Positions 8,751 through 17,665 of a stretch of 64,000 bases of DNA are shown here, piece after piece; position 1 is the stretch's first letter; every line of letters starts with the position of its first letter. Under the pieces are notes generated by a model, which worked only from the letters and a program-made list of their open reading frames with translations, was not told the DNA's origin and did not search any database. Origin of the DNA: a virus; the IMG/VR virus record IMGVR_UViG_3300043466_003163, positions 1 through 64,000 of that record, one strand, 5' to 3'. The translations under genes and the position numbers were made by a program.

Positions 8751-9318
8751 AGTTAATTTGTGATTGTAAATCATCTAATCCCTCAACAATCTGTGATTTA
8801 GGAATCCAAAAAGTTAAATCACCTATTTCATCAATTTTAAGTTTAAGTAATTTTTTAAAAACTAAAACATCTTCTTGATTTTTTACATATGGAATACCCA
8901 ATTTTTTAGCACATATAGGTCCAACTCCAGTTGCTTGTGATTTCCAATCAGTCAAATCTAAACCACAACATCTACAAGAGGTAACATCGGAAGTATTCAT
9001 TCTACCAACAACTTGATAAGCTTTGTTAGTTGTTTTAAGAACTTTACTAATTGTCACTAAAAAAGGTCTAAATTCTAATTTATTATCATCCGCAATACGT
9101 TTTGCAATAAATTTAGTAACCTTTAGATTAACATTAATATTTTTACTATCAGAAATTTGATTGGTTGGTACCTCAAGTTTAGAGAAAAAATTATCAGCTG
9201 CGGATAATTGTTTAGGTGTTAAAGAACCATATTTATTTAATCCTGATTTGAGTGAAAGAATAAAATTGTTATTTCCTTCATACTCTTTAACTTTTGTTAA
9301 AATTAGTGAATTTTCCAT
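8749..9318 (-). CDS. DUF6011-like protein with Cys-rich motif
   Basis: A 189-residue protein. The centre holds CRCCGLDLTDWKSQATGVGPICAKKLG in order: a CxxCG pair, a short polar linker, then a GVGPIC motif. This is the pattern of DUF6011-type zinc-binding domains found in phage and plasmid proteins. The N-terminal half (LTPKQLSAADNFFSKLE) is helical. Molecular role unknown. It lies downstream of the lipoprotein gene on the minus strand and starts with a short AAACAACT-ATG context shared with that gene. Zinc binding is inferred from the cysteines. Confidence 0.6.
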   Translation of the reverse strand: MENSLILTKVKEYEGNNNFILSLKSGLNKYGSLTPKQLSAADNFFSKLEVPTNQISDSKNINVNLKVTKFIAKRIADDNKLEFRPFLVTISKVLKTTNKAYQVVGRMNTSDVTSCRCCGLDLTDWKSQATGVGPICAKKLGIPYVKNQEDVLVFKKLLKLKIDEIGDLTFWIPKSQIVEGLDDLQSQIN

Positions 9319-9361
9319 AGTTGTTTTATTTTGATAATGTAAAGATATAAAAAAATAATTT

Positions 9362-9571
9362 TCAAATATTAGATTCTACGGTTACTTTAGTAGACTTAAA
9401 AAGATTTTTTTCTTTTTTTGATATTTTACGGATTGCTTTCTTATAAGAACTTCTAACCATCCTATCGTACTTTTTTTGTGTTACGAATTCACCGTTTGTA
9501 AGTTTCACTGTTTTTTGAGTTGCACAAGAAGTAACTAATAGTACAAACAATAATTTAATTAAATTTTTCAT
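9362..9571 (-). CDS. Small predicted lipoprotein
   Basis: A 69-residue protein with a classic lipoprotein signal peptide (MKNLIKLLFVLLVTSC), in which LVTSC is a lipobox and Cys16 would be lipidated. The mature part is about 54 residues and strongly basic (YKKAIRKISKKEKNLFKSTK). It would sit on the host membrane facing the periplasm or outside. Phage lipoproteins of this type often act in superinfection exclusion or lysis timing, but nothing here decides this. A well-formed Bacteroidota-type promoter lies just upstream, so it is probably transcribed by the host polymerase. Confidence 0.7.
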   Translation of the reverse strand: MKNLIKLLFVLLVTSCATQKTVKLTNGEFVTQKKYDRMVRSSYKKAIRKISKKEKNLFKSTKVTVESNI

Positions 9572-9591
9572 AGTTGTTTTTTTTATTAAAA

Positions 9592-9622
9592 CAAATATAT
9601 ATATAAATTTTTAATCTACAAA
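9592..9622 (-). promoter_or_regulatory. Bacteroidota-type host promoter
   Basis: On the minus strand: TTTG, 19 nt spacer, then TATATTTG, matching the Bacteroidota primary sigma consensus TTTG-N19-TAnnTTTG. The -7 box ends 20 nt before the lipoprotein start at 9571. Confidence 0.65.
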
Positions 9623-9640
9623 ATTTTTAATCAAATTATC

Positions 9641-9648
9641 ATATTTAT
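9641..9648 (+). promoter_or_regulatory. Candidate phage late promoter octamer
   Basis: ATATTTAT followed by ATAATAAAAAA, 22 nt before the ATG at 9671. It sits next to the host-type promoter of the divergent lipoprotein gene. Confidence 0.55.
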
Positions 9649-9670
9649 ATAATAAAAAATATTTTAATAT

Positions 9671-11452
9671 ATGAAAAAACCATTAATAGAACAATTATCC
9701 AGAATGAAACATTTAATGCTTTTTGAAACTGGACAATATAAACCATTAGTTGAGGATGAAAATCCACCTGAAAATTCAACAGATAAAGTATATATAGATA
9801 AAAAAGTTGAGTTTGGTCCTGGTTATTATGATTTAAAAGGTAAACACACTGGTCGTAATAATAAAACTTGGGATTGGGATGTACCGTCTAATTTAAATCC
9901 TGAATTAGAAAAAATAAAAGAATTTTTACAAAAAAATCCATCAGGTTATATTGTAAATGTTAAATTATATGCAGGCGAATCTCAAATACCTAATGTTGAT
10001 AGAACAAAAGGTGGTGTAAAAGGTACTAAAGTCCAACCAGGATACTTATCAAAGGCTAGACTTAACGTAATAGAAAATTATATTACAAATGTTTTAGGGG
10101 AATGGAAAAAACAGGGTATCATCAGTTCAGACGTTAAGGTTGAAAAAAATGAACCTGTTATTGGATCAACTCCTTGGGTAGGGCAGGATTTTTGTCCTAA
10201 AAATAGGGCTGATGTGTCGACAGATCCTGAAGGCTATAATTGTTCAGATGAATTTAATAAATCATCAAGTTTTAAAGATTTAATAAAAAAATATACTGAT
10301 GAACAATATTTAAGAGTTGTGATGTCTGTAGATAAGGTAGAAGAAGTACCTAATGAAACACCACAAGAAGAAAAAAAGGACCCTATAGAATGTGCAGCAA
10401 GTTTAAAAATTAGAATATGGGTTAAGAGTCATAATTGTCAAAATGCAGAATTTTTTGTTTTTGCTAATTCAAGAGCATTAAAAAATGTTGCGGGTGGTAT
10501 GACAGCAAATTTGAATAATGCTAGTGATGATAGAGGTGTACCTAGAGTTGATTCTGAACCTATATTTCAGTCACAGTTTTTAAATCCTGGATACGGATAC
10601 TTACCAAATGGTGATGGTACGTTTAATTATAAACTGGGTAATATAAATGAAGATGGTGACATAGGTAAAGGTAGATCAGATACATTTATTGTAAGCGAAC
10701 AAGATGTTAAAGATATTATTAACGAAAATACAAAAGATAAATCTAAAATAAGTATATGGATGGTATCTACTACAACAAACGCGCATAAAGATATACCGAT
10801 AGTTACAATTTATTTAGGTGATGAAAAAATTTATGATGGTAAACCTAAAGTTGTTAAGGGTAAATTATTAACTATCGATATATGTACTAAAAAAGTTGTG
10901 GAAAGTAATGACGATTCTCAACCTGATATACCATCATTAATTAATAAAATTGTTAAAGAAAAAAGTGAACTACAAAATAAAAGTGTTTCAACAGGTAAAG
11001 TAAGTAGAAAACAAAAGAAAAAATTAGATCAAAAAGCAGTATTATTAGAAAAATCTGAAATTTTATTAGATAAAATGACATCTTTATTAACATTTCTTAG
11101 TAAAAATCTTAAAAAAGGACAAGAAATGTCTGATGAAGTTTATAAAAGGATTGAAGATGATTATGATTACTTTAAAAAGGAATTAGAACCAGTTAATGAG
11201 GATCAACCATCATTTAAGGCTGAGCTTTCTGATGGGGAAATAATCTTTAAAGATAAAACTATTAGAGATAATGAACTTTATGGTGATATAAGAATTGATT
11301 TAAATAAATTCTATAAAGGTTATATTGCAGTATACTGGAATCCTAAAACACAAGAAATTTCTGGAAGGAGAAATGGTAATGAAAAACAAATAATTACTGC
11401 AATGAATAAACCAGACATACAACAAGAATTTGGTTACCAAAAAATTGCTTAA
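9671..11452 (+). CDS. Probable virion protein with OmpA-like stretch and protease-type leader
   Basis: A 593-residue protein. The leader MKKPLIEQLSRMKHLMLFE contains L-I-E and L-F-E, fitting the I/L-x-E motif of T4-type prohead protease sites. Residues about 90-160 (GYIVNVKLYAGES, then LSKARLNVIENYITNVLGEW) resemble OmpA-like peptidoglycan-binding domains, where a strand precedes a helix with an LSxxRA motif. The middle is strand-rich with several cysteines. The C-terminal 200 residues are helical and charged, ending in a small beta segment. A late promoter octamer precedes it. Role in the virion is inferred; the OmpA resemblance is suggestive, not proven. Confidence 0.55.
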   Translation: MKKPLIEQLSRMKHLMLFETGQYKPLVEDENPPENSTDKVYIDKKVEFGPGYYDLKGKHTGRNNKTWDWDVPSNLNPELEKIKEFLQKNPSGYIVNVKLYAGESQIPNVDRTKGGVKGTKVQPGYLSKARLNVIENYITNVLGEWKKQGIISSDVKVEKNEPVIGSTPWVGQDFCPKNRADVSTDPEGYNCSDEFNKSSSFKDLIKKYTDEQYLRVVMSVDKVEEVPNETPQEEKKDPIECAASLKIRIWVKSHNCQNAEFFVFANSRALKNVAGGMTANLNNASDDRGVPRVDSEPIFQSQFLNPGYGYLPNGDGTFNYKLGNINEDGDIGKGRSDTFIVSEQDVKDIINENTKDKSKISIWMVSTTTNAHKDIPIVTIYLGDEKIYDGKPKVVKGKLLTIDICTKKVVESNDDSQPDIPSLINKIVKEKSELQNKSVSTGKVSRKQKKKLDQKAVLLEKSEILLDKMTSLLTFLSKNLKKGQEMSDEVYKRIEDDYDYFKKELEPVNEDQPSFKAELSDGEIIFKDKTIRDNELYGDIRIDLNKFYKGYIAVYWNPKTQEISGRRNGNEKQIITAMNKPDIQQEFGYQKIA

Positions 11453-11503
11453 TAGTATTTAAAAATATAAATTTTATTTGTAAACTTAAATAAAATTTTT
11501 ATT

Positions 11504-12760
11504 ATGAGTAAGATTAAAGTATTAGTTGTTCCAAGTGATAGAACAGGTGTATCATATTATAGATCAACAATTCCACACATTAAATTAGAAGAGTATTTCC
11601 CTAATGAATTTCATGTGGACATCGATTATGAACCACAATTAAACAGTGATGAATACCTAAAAAAATATGATTTAATACATTATCATAGAACATTAGGTGA
11701 TTATGATGATTTACCTAATCTATTGGAAAGATGTGATAAATTAGGTGTCTCAACTATTATGGATATTGACGATCATTGGTCACCAGGACCTGATCATCCA
11801 GCTTGGCAAATTATTAAACAACATAATTTAGATAAAAAAATATTTAATAATTTAAAAGTTTCTAAAAATATCACTACGACAACATCTGTATTTGCAAATG
11901 AAATTAGTAAAATTAATAAAAACGTGTTTGTAATACCAAATGCTATTGATACCGAAGAAAAGCAATACCAGAGTAATCCTGAAAAAAGTGATAGAATTAG
12001 AATAGGATGGTTAGGTGGTTCTTCACATATGAAAGATTTAGAAATTCTAAGGGGATTAATGAATAAATTAAAAACTGATGGGTTAATCGATAGAGTACAA
12101 TTTGTTCTTTGTGGATTTGATTTAAGAGGTACTATAACATTAATCGATCAAAAAACTGGTGAACAAAAACAAAGACCAATTAAACCTAAAGAATCTATAT
12201 GGTATCAGTATGAAAAAATATTTACTGATGATTATAAATTAGTGAGTGAAGAATATAAGGATTTTTTATTATCTTTTGAGAATAAAGAATATGAAAACTT
12301 TAAAAATGAACCATATAGAAGAGTTTGGACTAAACCTATAACTTCATACGCAACAAATTACAATTTATTTGATATATCATTAGCTCCATTAAAAGAAAGT
12401 ACATTTAATAAGGTTAAATCCCAATTAAAAGTGATAGAAGCTGGATTTCATAAAAAGGTTATAATTGCACAAGATTTTGGACCATACCAAATAGATATTG
12501 TAGAATCATATGAAAAAGGTGGAACAATAAATGAAAATGGTAATGGATTTTTAGTTTCAAGTGCAAAAAATCATAAATTGTGGTATTCACATATTAAAAG
12601 ATTAATAGAGAATCCTGAATTAATTACAAAATTAGGTGAAAATTTATATAATTCTGTAAATGGTAAATACGATATGAAAACAGTATGTGCACAAAGAAGA
12701 GACTTATATAAAAAATTAGTATCTGAAAAAAAAAGTGTGGAATTTGACTTAGTAAAATAA
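11504..12760 (+). CDS. Glycosyltransferase, GT4-like (GT-B fold)
   Basis: A 418-residue protein opening the glycan island. The N-terminal domain starts with KIKVLVVPSDRTGVSYYR and continues with DLIHYHRTLG and TIMDIDDHW. The linker NVFVIPNAID and the C-terminal domain start RIRIGWLGGSSHMKDLEIL are typical of GT4 retaining transferases. Late in the protein, ISLAPLKESTFNKVKSQLKVIEAGFHKK carries the E-containing donor-site region. It probably transfers a sugar from a nucleotide donor in the cytoplasm; donor and acceptor cannot be told from sequence. It is the first of many sugar-handling genes on this strand. Confidence 0.85.
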   Translation: MSKIKVLVVPSDRTGVSYYRSTIPHIKLEEYFPNEFHVDIDYEPQLNSDEYLKKYDLIHYHRTLGDYDDLPNLLERCDKLGVSTIMDIDDHWSPGPDHPAWQIIKQHNLDKKIFNNLKVSKNITTTTSVFANEISKINKNVFVIPNAIDTEEKQYQSNPEKSDRIRIGWLGGSSHMKDLEILRGLMNKLKTDGLIDRVQFVLCGFDLRGTITLIDQKTGEQKQRPIKPKESIWYQYEKIFTDDYKLVSEEYKDFLLSFENKEYENFKNEPYRRVWTKPITSYATNYNLFDISLAPLKESTFNKVKSQLKVIEAGFHKKVIIAQDFGPYQIDIVESYEKGGTINENGNGFLVSSAKNHKLWYSHIKRLIENPELITKLGENLYNSVNGKYDMKTVCAQRRDLYKKLVSEKKSVEFDLVK

Positions 12761-12788
12761 ATTCCTTATTTTTAATAAAAATATAAAT

Positions 12789-13352
12789 ATGGAATTGAAA
12801 GATAAAATTTTAAAGAACAGAGAAAAGTTCGAAAAAACTAATAAAATTCATAACATACTTAATGATGGATTATTAAAATTTTTAGGTGAAGATTTATTTA
12901 CTGCACCCGCATCTAATATGGAAAGTATGTATAATGCGTATCCTGGTGGGTTAATAGATCACATTTTAAAAGTTACTAAGTACACTTTATTTTTAAATGA
13001 TAGTTTACCTGAAAATATTAGATTAAAAAAAGAATCAATTATTAAAGTTTGTTTCTTACACCAAATAGGTAAAACCAAATTATTTAAATTTTGTGAATCT
13101 GAATGGCATAGAAAAAATACTGGTAAAGTATACGATTTTAATGAAGAGTTAATTTCTATGAGGGTTGGTGAACGTTCAGCATATTACGCATTGAGTTATG
13201 GAGTTGAATTAACTGAAGAAGAATACCAATCAATAATAAATTTCGATAAACCTGATGATGATAAACAATCAAAATGGTATGGTAGTATTTTGTCTACTAT
13301 ATTGAGACAAGGAAATGAATTATCAATAATAGAATGTAAAAATAATAAATAA
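12789..13352 (+). CDS. HD-domain-like protein lacking the catalytic Asp
   Basis: A 187-residue protein related to HD-type phosphohydrolases. The pattern YPGGLIDHILKVTKYTL, then IIKVCFLHQIGK, then ILRQGNELS follows the order H...HD...D of the superfamily. The defining HD pair is HQ here, and the final Asp region reads GNELS. Metal-dependent hydrolysis is therefore doubtful, and a nucleotide-binding or regulatory role is more likely. It ends exactly where the dUTPase gene begins (1-nt overlap), so the two are translationally coupled, which suggests a link to nucleotide metabolism. Confidence 0.6.
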   Translation: MELKDKILKNREKFEKTNKIHNILNDGLLKFLGEDLFTAPASNMESMYNAYPGGLIDHILKVTKYTLFLNDSLPENIRLKKESIIKVCFLHQIGKTKLFKFCESEWHRKNTGKVYDFNEELISMRVGERSAYYALSYGVELTEEEYQSIINFDKPDDDKQSKWYGSILSTILRQGNELSIIECKNNK

Positions 13353-13945
13353 TGAATATAAACGATAATGAAAACAACTCATTTGATGGTGAACTTATGA
13401 ATAGTTTAGAGGAACTTAAAACATTAATGTCACAAGTTGAGATGTTAAATTCACCAGAAAATAATTTTGTTACTTTTGAAAATGATTTATTTGATTTTAA
13501 GATTAAAACTAAATTTATAAATAATTCTAATAATCCTGATCCTGAATACGCTAAGGTTGGGGATAGTGGATTTGATTTAAGAGCATATATAGAAGAACCT
13601 ATAACTCTAAAATCATTAGAGAGAAGACTTATACCAACAGGTTTAAAATTTGAATTATCTCCTAATACAGAATTACAAGTGAGACCTAGAAGTGGTATGG
13701 CATTAAAACATGGTATTTCTGTATTAAACACACCAGGAACAGTAGATGAAGGTTATAGGGGAGATGTTGGAATAATCGTAATTAATTTAAGTAACGAAGA
13801 ATACACTATACAACCAGGAGATAGAATCGCACAAGGTGTAATTATGAATGTAGTTGGGCAAGGTATTAGTCAACTACTTAAAGTAAATAATTTAAATGAT
13901 AGTGAAAGAGGTGATGGAGGATTTGGGTCAACAGGTAAACAATAA
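13352..13945 (+). CDS. dut: dUTP diphosphatase (dUTPase)
   Basis: A 197-residue trimeric-type dUTPase that hydrolyses dUTP to dUMP and PPi. This keeps uracil out of phage DNA and feeds the thymidylate synthase encoded at 56188. All five motifs are present in order: GDSGFDLRA, PRSGMALKHGI, NTPGTVDEGYRGD, QPGDRIAQGVI and the C-terminal P-loop-like ERGDGGFGSTGK. The motif 3 catalytic Asp and the motif 5 arm look intact. An N-terminal extension of about 45 residues, acidic and helical, is not part of the usual enzyme. It overlaps the HD-like gene by one base. Confidence 0.95.
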   Translation: MNINDNENNSFDGELMNSLEELKTLMSQVEMLNSPENNFVTFENDLFDFKIKTKFINNSNNPDPEYAKVGDSGFDLRAYIEEPITLKSLERRLIPTGLKFELSPNTELQVRPRSGMALKHGISVLNTPGTVDEGYRGDVGIIVINLSNEEYTIQPGDRIAQGVIMNVVGQGISQLLKVNNLNDSERGDGGFGSTGKQ

Positions 13946-13956
13946 AAATTAAGAAT

Positions 13957-14160
13957 ATGACTAAAGAAAGAACACTAAATGAATTAAGACAAGAAAAAGA
14001 ATATGGGTACAAGGTACCTGTAACTAAAGTTAATTATTATTATCAAAATAATATTAATTTGGATTCTCAGTATATTATTGAATTAATAGAACTTTACCCT
14101 AATGATCAAGATTTAGGTAAACAAATAAGAAAATATTTTTTAGAGTTAAAAAATGATTAG
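13957..14160 (+). CDS. Small hypothetical protein
   Basis: A 67-residue protein (MTKERTLNELRQEKEYGYKV) that I do not recognise. It is charged, with a C-terminal helix (ELYPNDQDLGKQIRKYFLEL). It overlaps the following glycosyltransferase by 8 nt, which suggests coupled translation. It has no membrane segment. Confidence 0.6.
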   Translation: MTKERTLNELRQEKEYGYKVPVTKVNYYYQNNINLDSQYIIELIELYPNDQDLGKQIRKYFLELKND

Positions 14161-15556
14161 TGTAGTTTTTTCTACAAGAGTAGATAATCCGAACCATAAA
14201 GAACATATAGAAAAAACCTCTGGTATCCATAAAGGGCTGGAGGTTATTCAGTTTATAAATAATGGAGAATTTTCTTTAACGGAACTATATAATAAAGCCT
14301 TAAAAGAAACTACAAACGATATTGTAGTTTTTTGTCATGATGACGTTATTATTGAAACTAATAATTGGGGTAACAAAATTATAAACCATTTTAAAAGGAA
14401 TAGTGAATATGGTATTTTAGGAAAAGCGGGTACTAAATATATGCCTAAATCTGGTATGTGGTGGGATGTCGGCATGACTGAAGTTGTAGGACAAGTATAC
14501 CATCAACACGGAGATCAAAAATGGTTATCACAATATAGTGAATCGTTTGGTAATAAAATAGATGATACAATAATAGTAGATGGTTTATTTTTTGCAATCA
14601 ATAAAAAAAATATTAAAACTGAATTTGATGAAAGTATAAAAGGTTTTCATTTTTATGAAGTTGATTTTTGTTTTAATAATTTTTTAAAAGGTGTTAAAGT
14701 AGGTATAATTAGTGATATTTCTATTACACATTTATCTATTGGAGTAACTAATCAACAGTGGGATGAAAATAGAAAACAATTTGTAGAGAAATATAAAGAA
14801 AATTTACCTCAAATTATTCCGTATAGATATAATATTAATAAAATTAAAAAGGATGAACCACTAGTATCTATTTTGATGCCGATTTATAACTATGGTAATA
14901 GAATTAATCAAACATTGAAATCCATATTTAATCAAGATTATACTAATTATGAGATTATATTGGTTGACGATGGTTCTACAGATGAATATGTAAAACTAAA
15001 ACTTAAACAATTAGAGTCTGTAGAAAGAATTAAAGTTATATATAAAGATAACGGTGGACCTTCTTCCGCAAGAAATGAGGCATTTAAACACTCAAAAGGG
15101 GAATATATTTTACCATTAGATTCTGATGATATGATTAAACCAGAATATTTAAAAACTTGTGTTAATATATTAAGAAACAATGAAAATATAAGTCCAGTAT
15201 ATTGTGATACACAACATATAGGTCAAATGAATGGGGTAGAAAAAAGACCTGAATGGACAAAAGAAAGATTAGTGCAGGGACCATTTATTGTAAATTGTTC
15301 TATGTTTCATAGAAAATCATTTGAGGTAGTTAATGGTTATGATGAATCATTATTTGGTTGGGAAGACTATGATATGTGGATAAGAATGATGAAATCGGGA
15401 TACGTTGGTAAAAGGATACCTAAACCTTTATTTATTTATTTCCATCATGAAAAAGATGGAACTGTATCTACAGAAGCAAATAAAAATCATATGGAATTAT
15501 ATCAAAAGATAATACATAAAAATTTTGATGTAGTAGATAATAAAATAGTTGTATGA
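14153..15556 (+). CDS. Two-domain glycosyltransferase (GT-A plus GT2)
   Basis: A 467-residue protein with two transferase-like halves. Residues 1-235 form a GT-A-like domain that carries TTNDIVVFCHDDVIIET, whose HDD is a metal-binding DxD equivalent, and GMWWDVGMTEV. From about residue 237 a canonical GT2 domain follows: VSILMPIYNYGNRI, YEIILVDDGSTDEY, GGPSSARNEAF and YILPLDSDDMIKPEY (metal site DSDD), then FGWEDYDMWIRM with the catalytic-base region. It probably adds two sugars in succession or extends a polymer. It overlaps the next gene by ATGA. Confidence 0.85.
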   Translation: MISVVFSTRVDNPNHKEHIEKTSGIHKGLEVIQFINNGEFSLTELYNKALKETTNDIVVFCHDDVIIETNNWGNKIINHFKRNSEYGILGKAGTKYMPKSGMWWDVGMTEVVGQVYHQHGDQKWLSQYSESFGNKIDDTIIVDGLFFAINKKNIKTEFDESIKGFHFYEVDFCFNNFLKGVKVGIISDISITHLSIGVTNQQWDENRKQFVEKYKENLPQIIPYRYNINKIKKDEPLVSILMPIYNYGNRINQTLKSIFNQDYTNYEIILVDDGSTDEYVKLKLKQLESVERIKVIYKDNGGPSSARNEAFKHSKGEYILPLDSDDMIKPEYLKTCVNILRNNENISPVYCDTQHIGQMNGVEKRPEWTKERLVQGPFIVNCSMFHRKSFEVVNGYDESLFGWEDYDMWIRMMKSGYVGKRIPKPLFIYFHHEKDGTVSTEANKNHMELYQKIIHKNFDVVDNKIVV

Positions 15557-16173
15557 AATTAAAAAAATATTTTGATAAAATTTATTGTATTAATTTAGAT
15601 CGGAGAAAAGATAGGTGGGAAGAATCCGACAAAGAATTTCAAAAATGGGGGATATCTGAGGAGATTGAGAGGTATTCTGCGATCGATGGTTCACAGTTAG
15701 AAAATAATTATAGTATTAATAATGGTGAATTAGGTATTTTAATGACTCATTTTAATTTAATAACAGAGGCGAAAAAAAATAATTTAAAAAATATTTTAAT
15801 CATTGAGGACGATATAGAATTTACTGACGAAATAAAAAATATCGACAAATATATGTCTTTATTACCTATTAACTGGGATATGGTATATTTTGGGGGTAAT
15901 CATAATAAACATATGGGTAAAAAAATAAATTTAATTAATGAAAATGTAATAAAATTAGAGGAGACTTATGGTATTCATTGTGTTGCAATTAATGAATCTA
16001 TTTATGATTTAATTTTAAATTTATTAAAATATAAACAAAAACCTGTTGATGTTTATTATTCAGATATACAAAAAACTTATGATTGTTATGGATTTAATCC
16101 TAGTATTGCATTGCAAAGGATAAGTTATAGTGACATTCAAAATAAAGTAATGGATTATAAATGGTTATTTTAA
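15553..16173 (+). CDS. Glycosyltransferase family 25
   Basis: A 206-residue protein. The N-terminus KIYCINLDRRKDRWEESDKE is the GT25 signature, and NILIIEDDIEF supplies the EDD metal site. GIHCVAINESIYDLIL and PVDVYYSDIQK correspond to the C-terminal part of the family. GT25 enzymes act on lipooligosaccharide (beta-1,4-galactosyltransferase type) or on collagen-like proteins. The exact sugar is not readable. It starts within the stop of the preceding gene (ATGA) and is followed after 4 nt by the GT11 gene, so this is a tight operon. Confidence 0.85.
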   Translation: MKLKKYFDKIYCINLDRRKDRWEESDKEFQKWGISEEIERYSAIDGSQLENNYSINNGELGILMTHFNLITEAKKNNLKNILIIEDDIEFTDEIKNIDKYMSLLPINWDMVYFGGNHNKHMGKKINLINENVIKLEETYGIHCVAINESIYDLILNLLKYKQKPVDVYYSDIQKTYDCYGFNPSIALQRISYSDIQNKVMDYKWLF

Positions 16174-16177
16174 AAAT

Positions 16178-16993
16178 ATGTTTATCACTTCACATCTAAT
16201 GGGGGGATTAGGAAACCAAATGTTCCAAATTGCCAAAGCCAAAACAGAAGGATTAATACATAATCTCCCTGTTTATTTCCGTTTAAATTCTTTTATACCA
16301 ATGGAAGGTAGGCAACCCATTAATTATAGAGATAATATTTTTAGAAATATTATATTTAAATCTGATTTAAACCCATTAAAAAGAATTAATGAAATTCAAT
16401 GGAATTATAATGCACATGATTACGTCATAAATGAACCAACAGAATTTTATGGATATTATCAGAGTAGTAAAAATTTTAAAAATTATAAAGAAACTATAAG
16501 AGATTTATTTTTACCTTCTACCGAATTTATTGAAAAAATAAAAAATAAATACCCTAAAATATTTGAAAGTGATTCAGTATCAATTCATGTAAGAAGAGGG
16601 GATTATTTAGGTGTATCAAGTATTTTACCTGTTATAAACAAATCTTATATAGACGAATCTTTAAGTACTATTGGTAAATATAGTCATATTTTTATCTTTT
16701 CTAATGATAAAAAATGGTGTGAAGAAAATTTAAAATATGAAAATTCTACAATAGTCTATGATTTAGAGGACTATGAGGAATTATGGGTAATTAGTTTATG
16801 TAATCACAATATAATGTCTAATTCTTCATTTTCTTGGTGGGGATCTTACCTTAATAAAAATATAAATAAAAAAATTTTAGCCCCCTCAGTATGGTTTGGA
16901 CCTAATGGAGAAAAAGAATACGAATCAATATATGAGAATGAATGGGAAATAATTAATACCAAATATAAAAATGGTGAAATAGTTTACATTTGA
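16178..16993 (+). CDS. Alpha-1,2-fucosyltransferase-like, GT11
   Basis: A 271-residue protein with the full GT11 pattern. GGLGNQMFQIAKAKTEG lies at the N-terminus, VSIHVRRGDYLGVS (GDP-fucose binding HxRRGDY) in the middle, and IMSNSSFSWWGSYLN near the C-terminus. GT11 enzymes transfer L-fucose from GDP-fucose to galactose-containing acceptors. The donor could be made by the gmd and fcl products encoded 9 kb downstream on the same strand. It has no membrane segment, so it is cytoplasmic. Length is normal for bacterial GT11. Confidence 0.9.
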   Translation: MFITSHLMGGLGNQMFQIAKAKTEGLIHNLPVYFRLNSFIPMEGRQPINYRDNIFRNIIFKSDLNPLKRINEIQWNYNAHDYVINEPTEFYGYYQSSKNFKNYKETIRDLFLPSTEFIEKIKNKYPKIFESDSVSIHVRRGDYLGVSSILPVINKSYIDESLSTIGKYSHIFIFSNDKKWCEENLKYENSTIVYDLEDYEELWVISLCNHNIMSNSSFSWWGSYLNKNINKKILAPSVWFGPNGEKEYESIYENEWEIINTKYKNGEIVYI

Positions 16994-17034
16994 AGATATG
17001 TGAATTATAATAATTTAATAAAAAAATAAAAAAT

Positions 17035-17652
17035 ATGTTATTGAATTTAGATAATTTAAAAGAAAAATATAACTTAGATATTAAAGGAGTATTACACATT
17101 GGTGCCCATGTAGGACAAGAATTTAAAACTTATCAGAGATTAGAAATAAAAAATGTAATGTTTTTTGAACCTATACCAACGACATTTCAAAAGTTAAAAG
17201 AAAACGTAGGAGATAATGCAATTTTAATTAATACGGCATTAGGTAATATGGTTGGTGAAGTTGAGATGTTTACAGAAACAATAAATCAAGGACAATCAAG
17301 CTCAGTATTAGAACCTGAACACCACCTAATCCAACACCCGAATATTCAATTCAACGGTAGACAAAAAGTTACGATTACTAAACTAGATAATTTCATAGAG
17401 AATAAAGATAAATTTAATTTCATTAATATTGATGTGCAAGGATATGAATTAGAAGTTTTTAAAGGTGGATCAGAATTTCTTAAAACAATTGACTATGTTA
17501 TGACAGAAGTTAATAGGGCTGAATTGTATAAAGGATGTGCCAAAATTGAGGACTTAGATAAGTTTTTAGGTGATTATGGATTCGAAAGAGTTGAAACTAC
17601 ATGGGATGGTGGAACATGGGGTGATGCATTTTATATAAAAAATAAAAATTAA
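17035..17652 (+). CDS. FkbM-family methyltransferase
   Basis: A 205-residue class I SAM-dependent methyltransferase. VLHIGAHVGQEFKTYQ is the SAM-binding motif I and VMFFEPIPTTFQKL is motif II. FNFINIDVQGYELEVFKGG is the FkbM hallmark, followed by TIDYVMTEVNRAELYKGC. FkbM enzymes O-methylate sugars or polyketide hydroxyls. Inside this island a sugar O-methyltransferase acting on the phage glycan is most likely. Confidence 0.85.
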   Translation: MLLNLDNLKEKYNLDIKGVLHIGAHVGQEFKTYQRLEIKNVMFFEPIPTTFQKLKENVGDNAILINTALGNMVGEVEMFTETINQGQSSSVLEPEHHLIQHPNIQFNGRQKVTITKLDNFIENKDKFNFINIDVQGYELEVFKGGSEFLKTIDYVMTEVNRAELYKGCAKIEDLDKFLGDYGFERVETTWDGGTWGDAFYIKNKN

Positions 17653-17665
17653 AAAATAAAGAATT

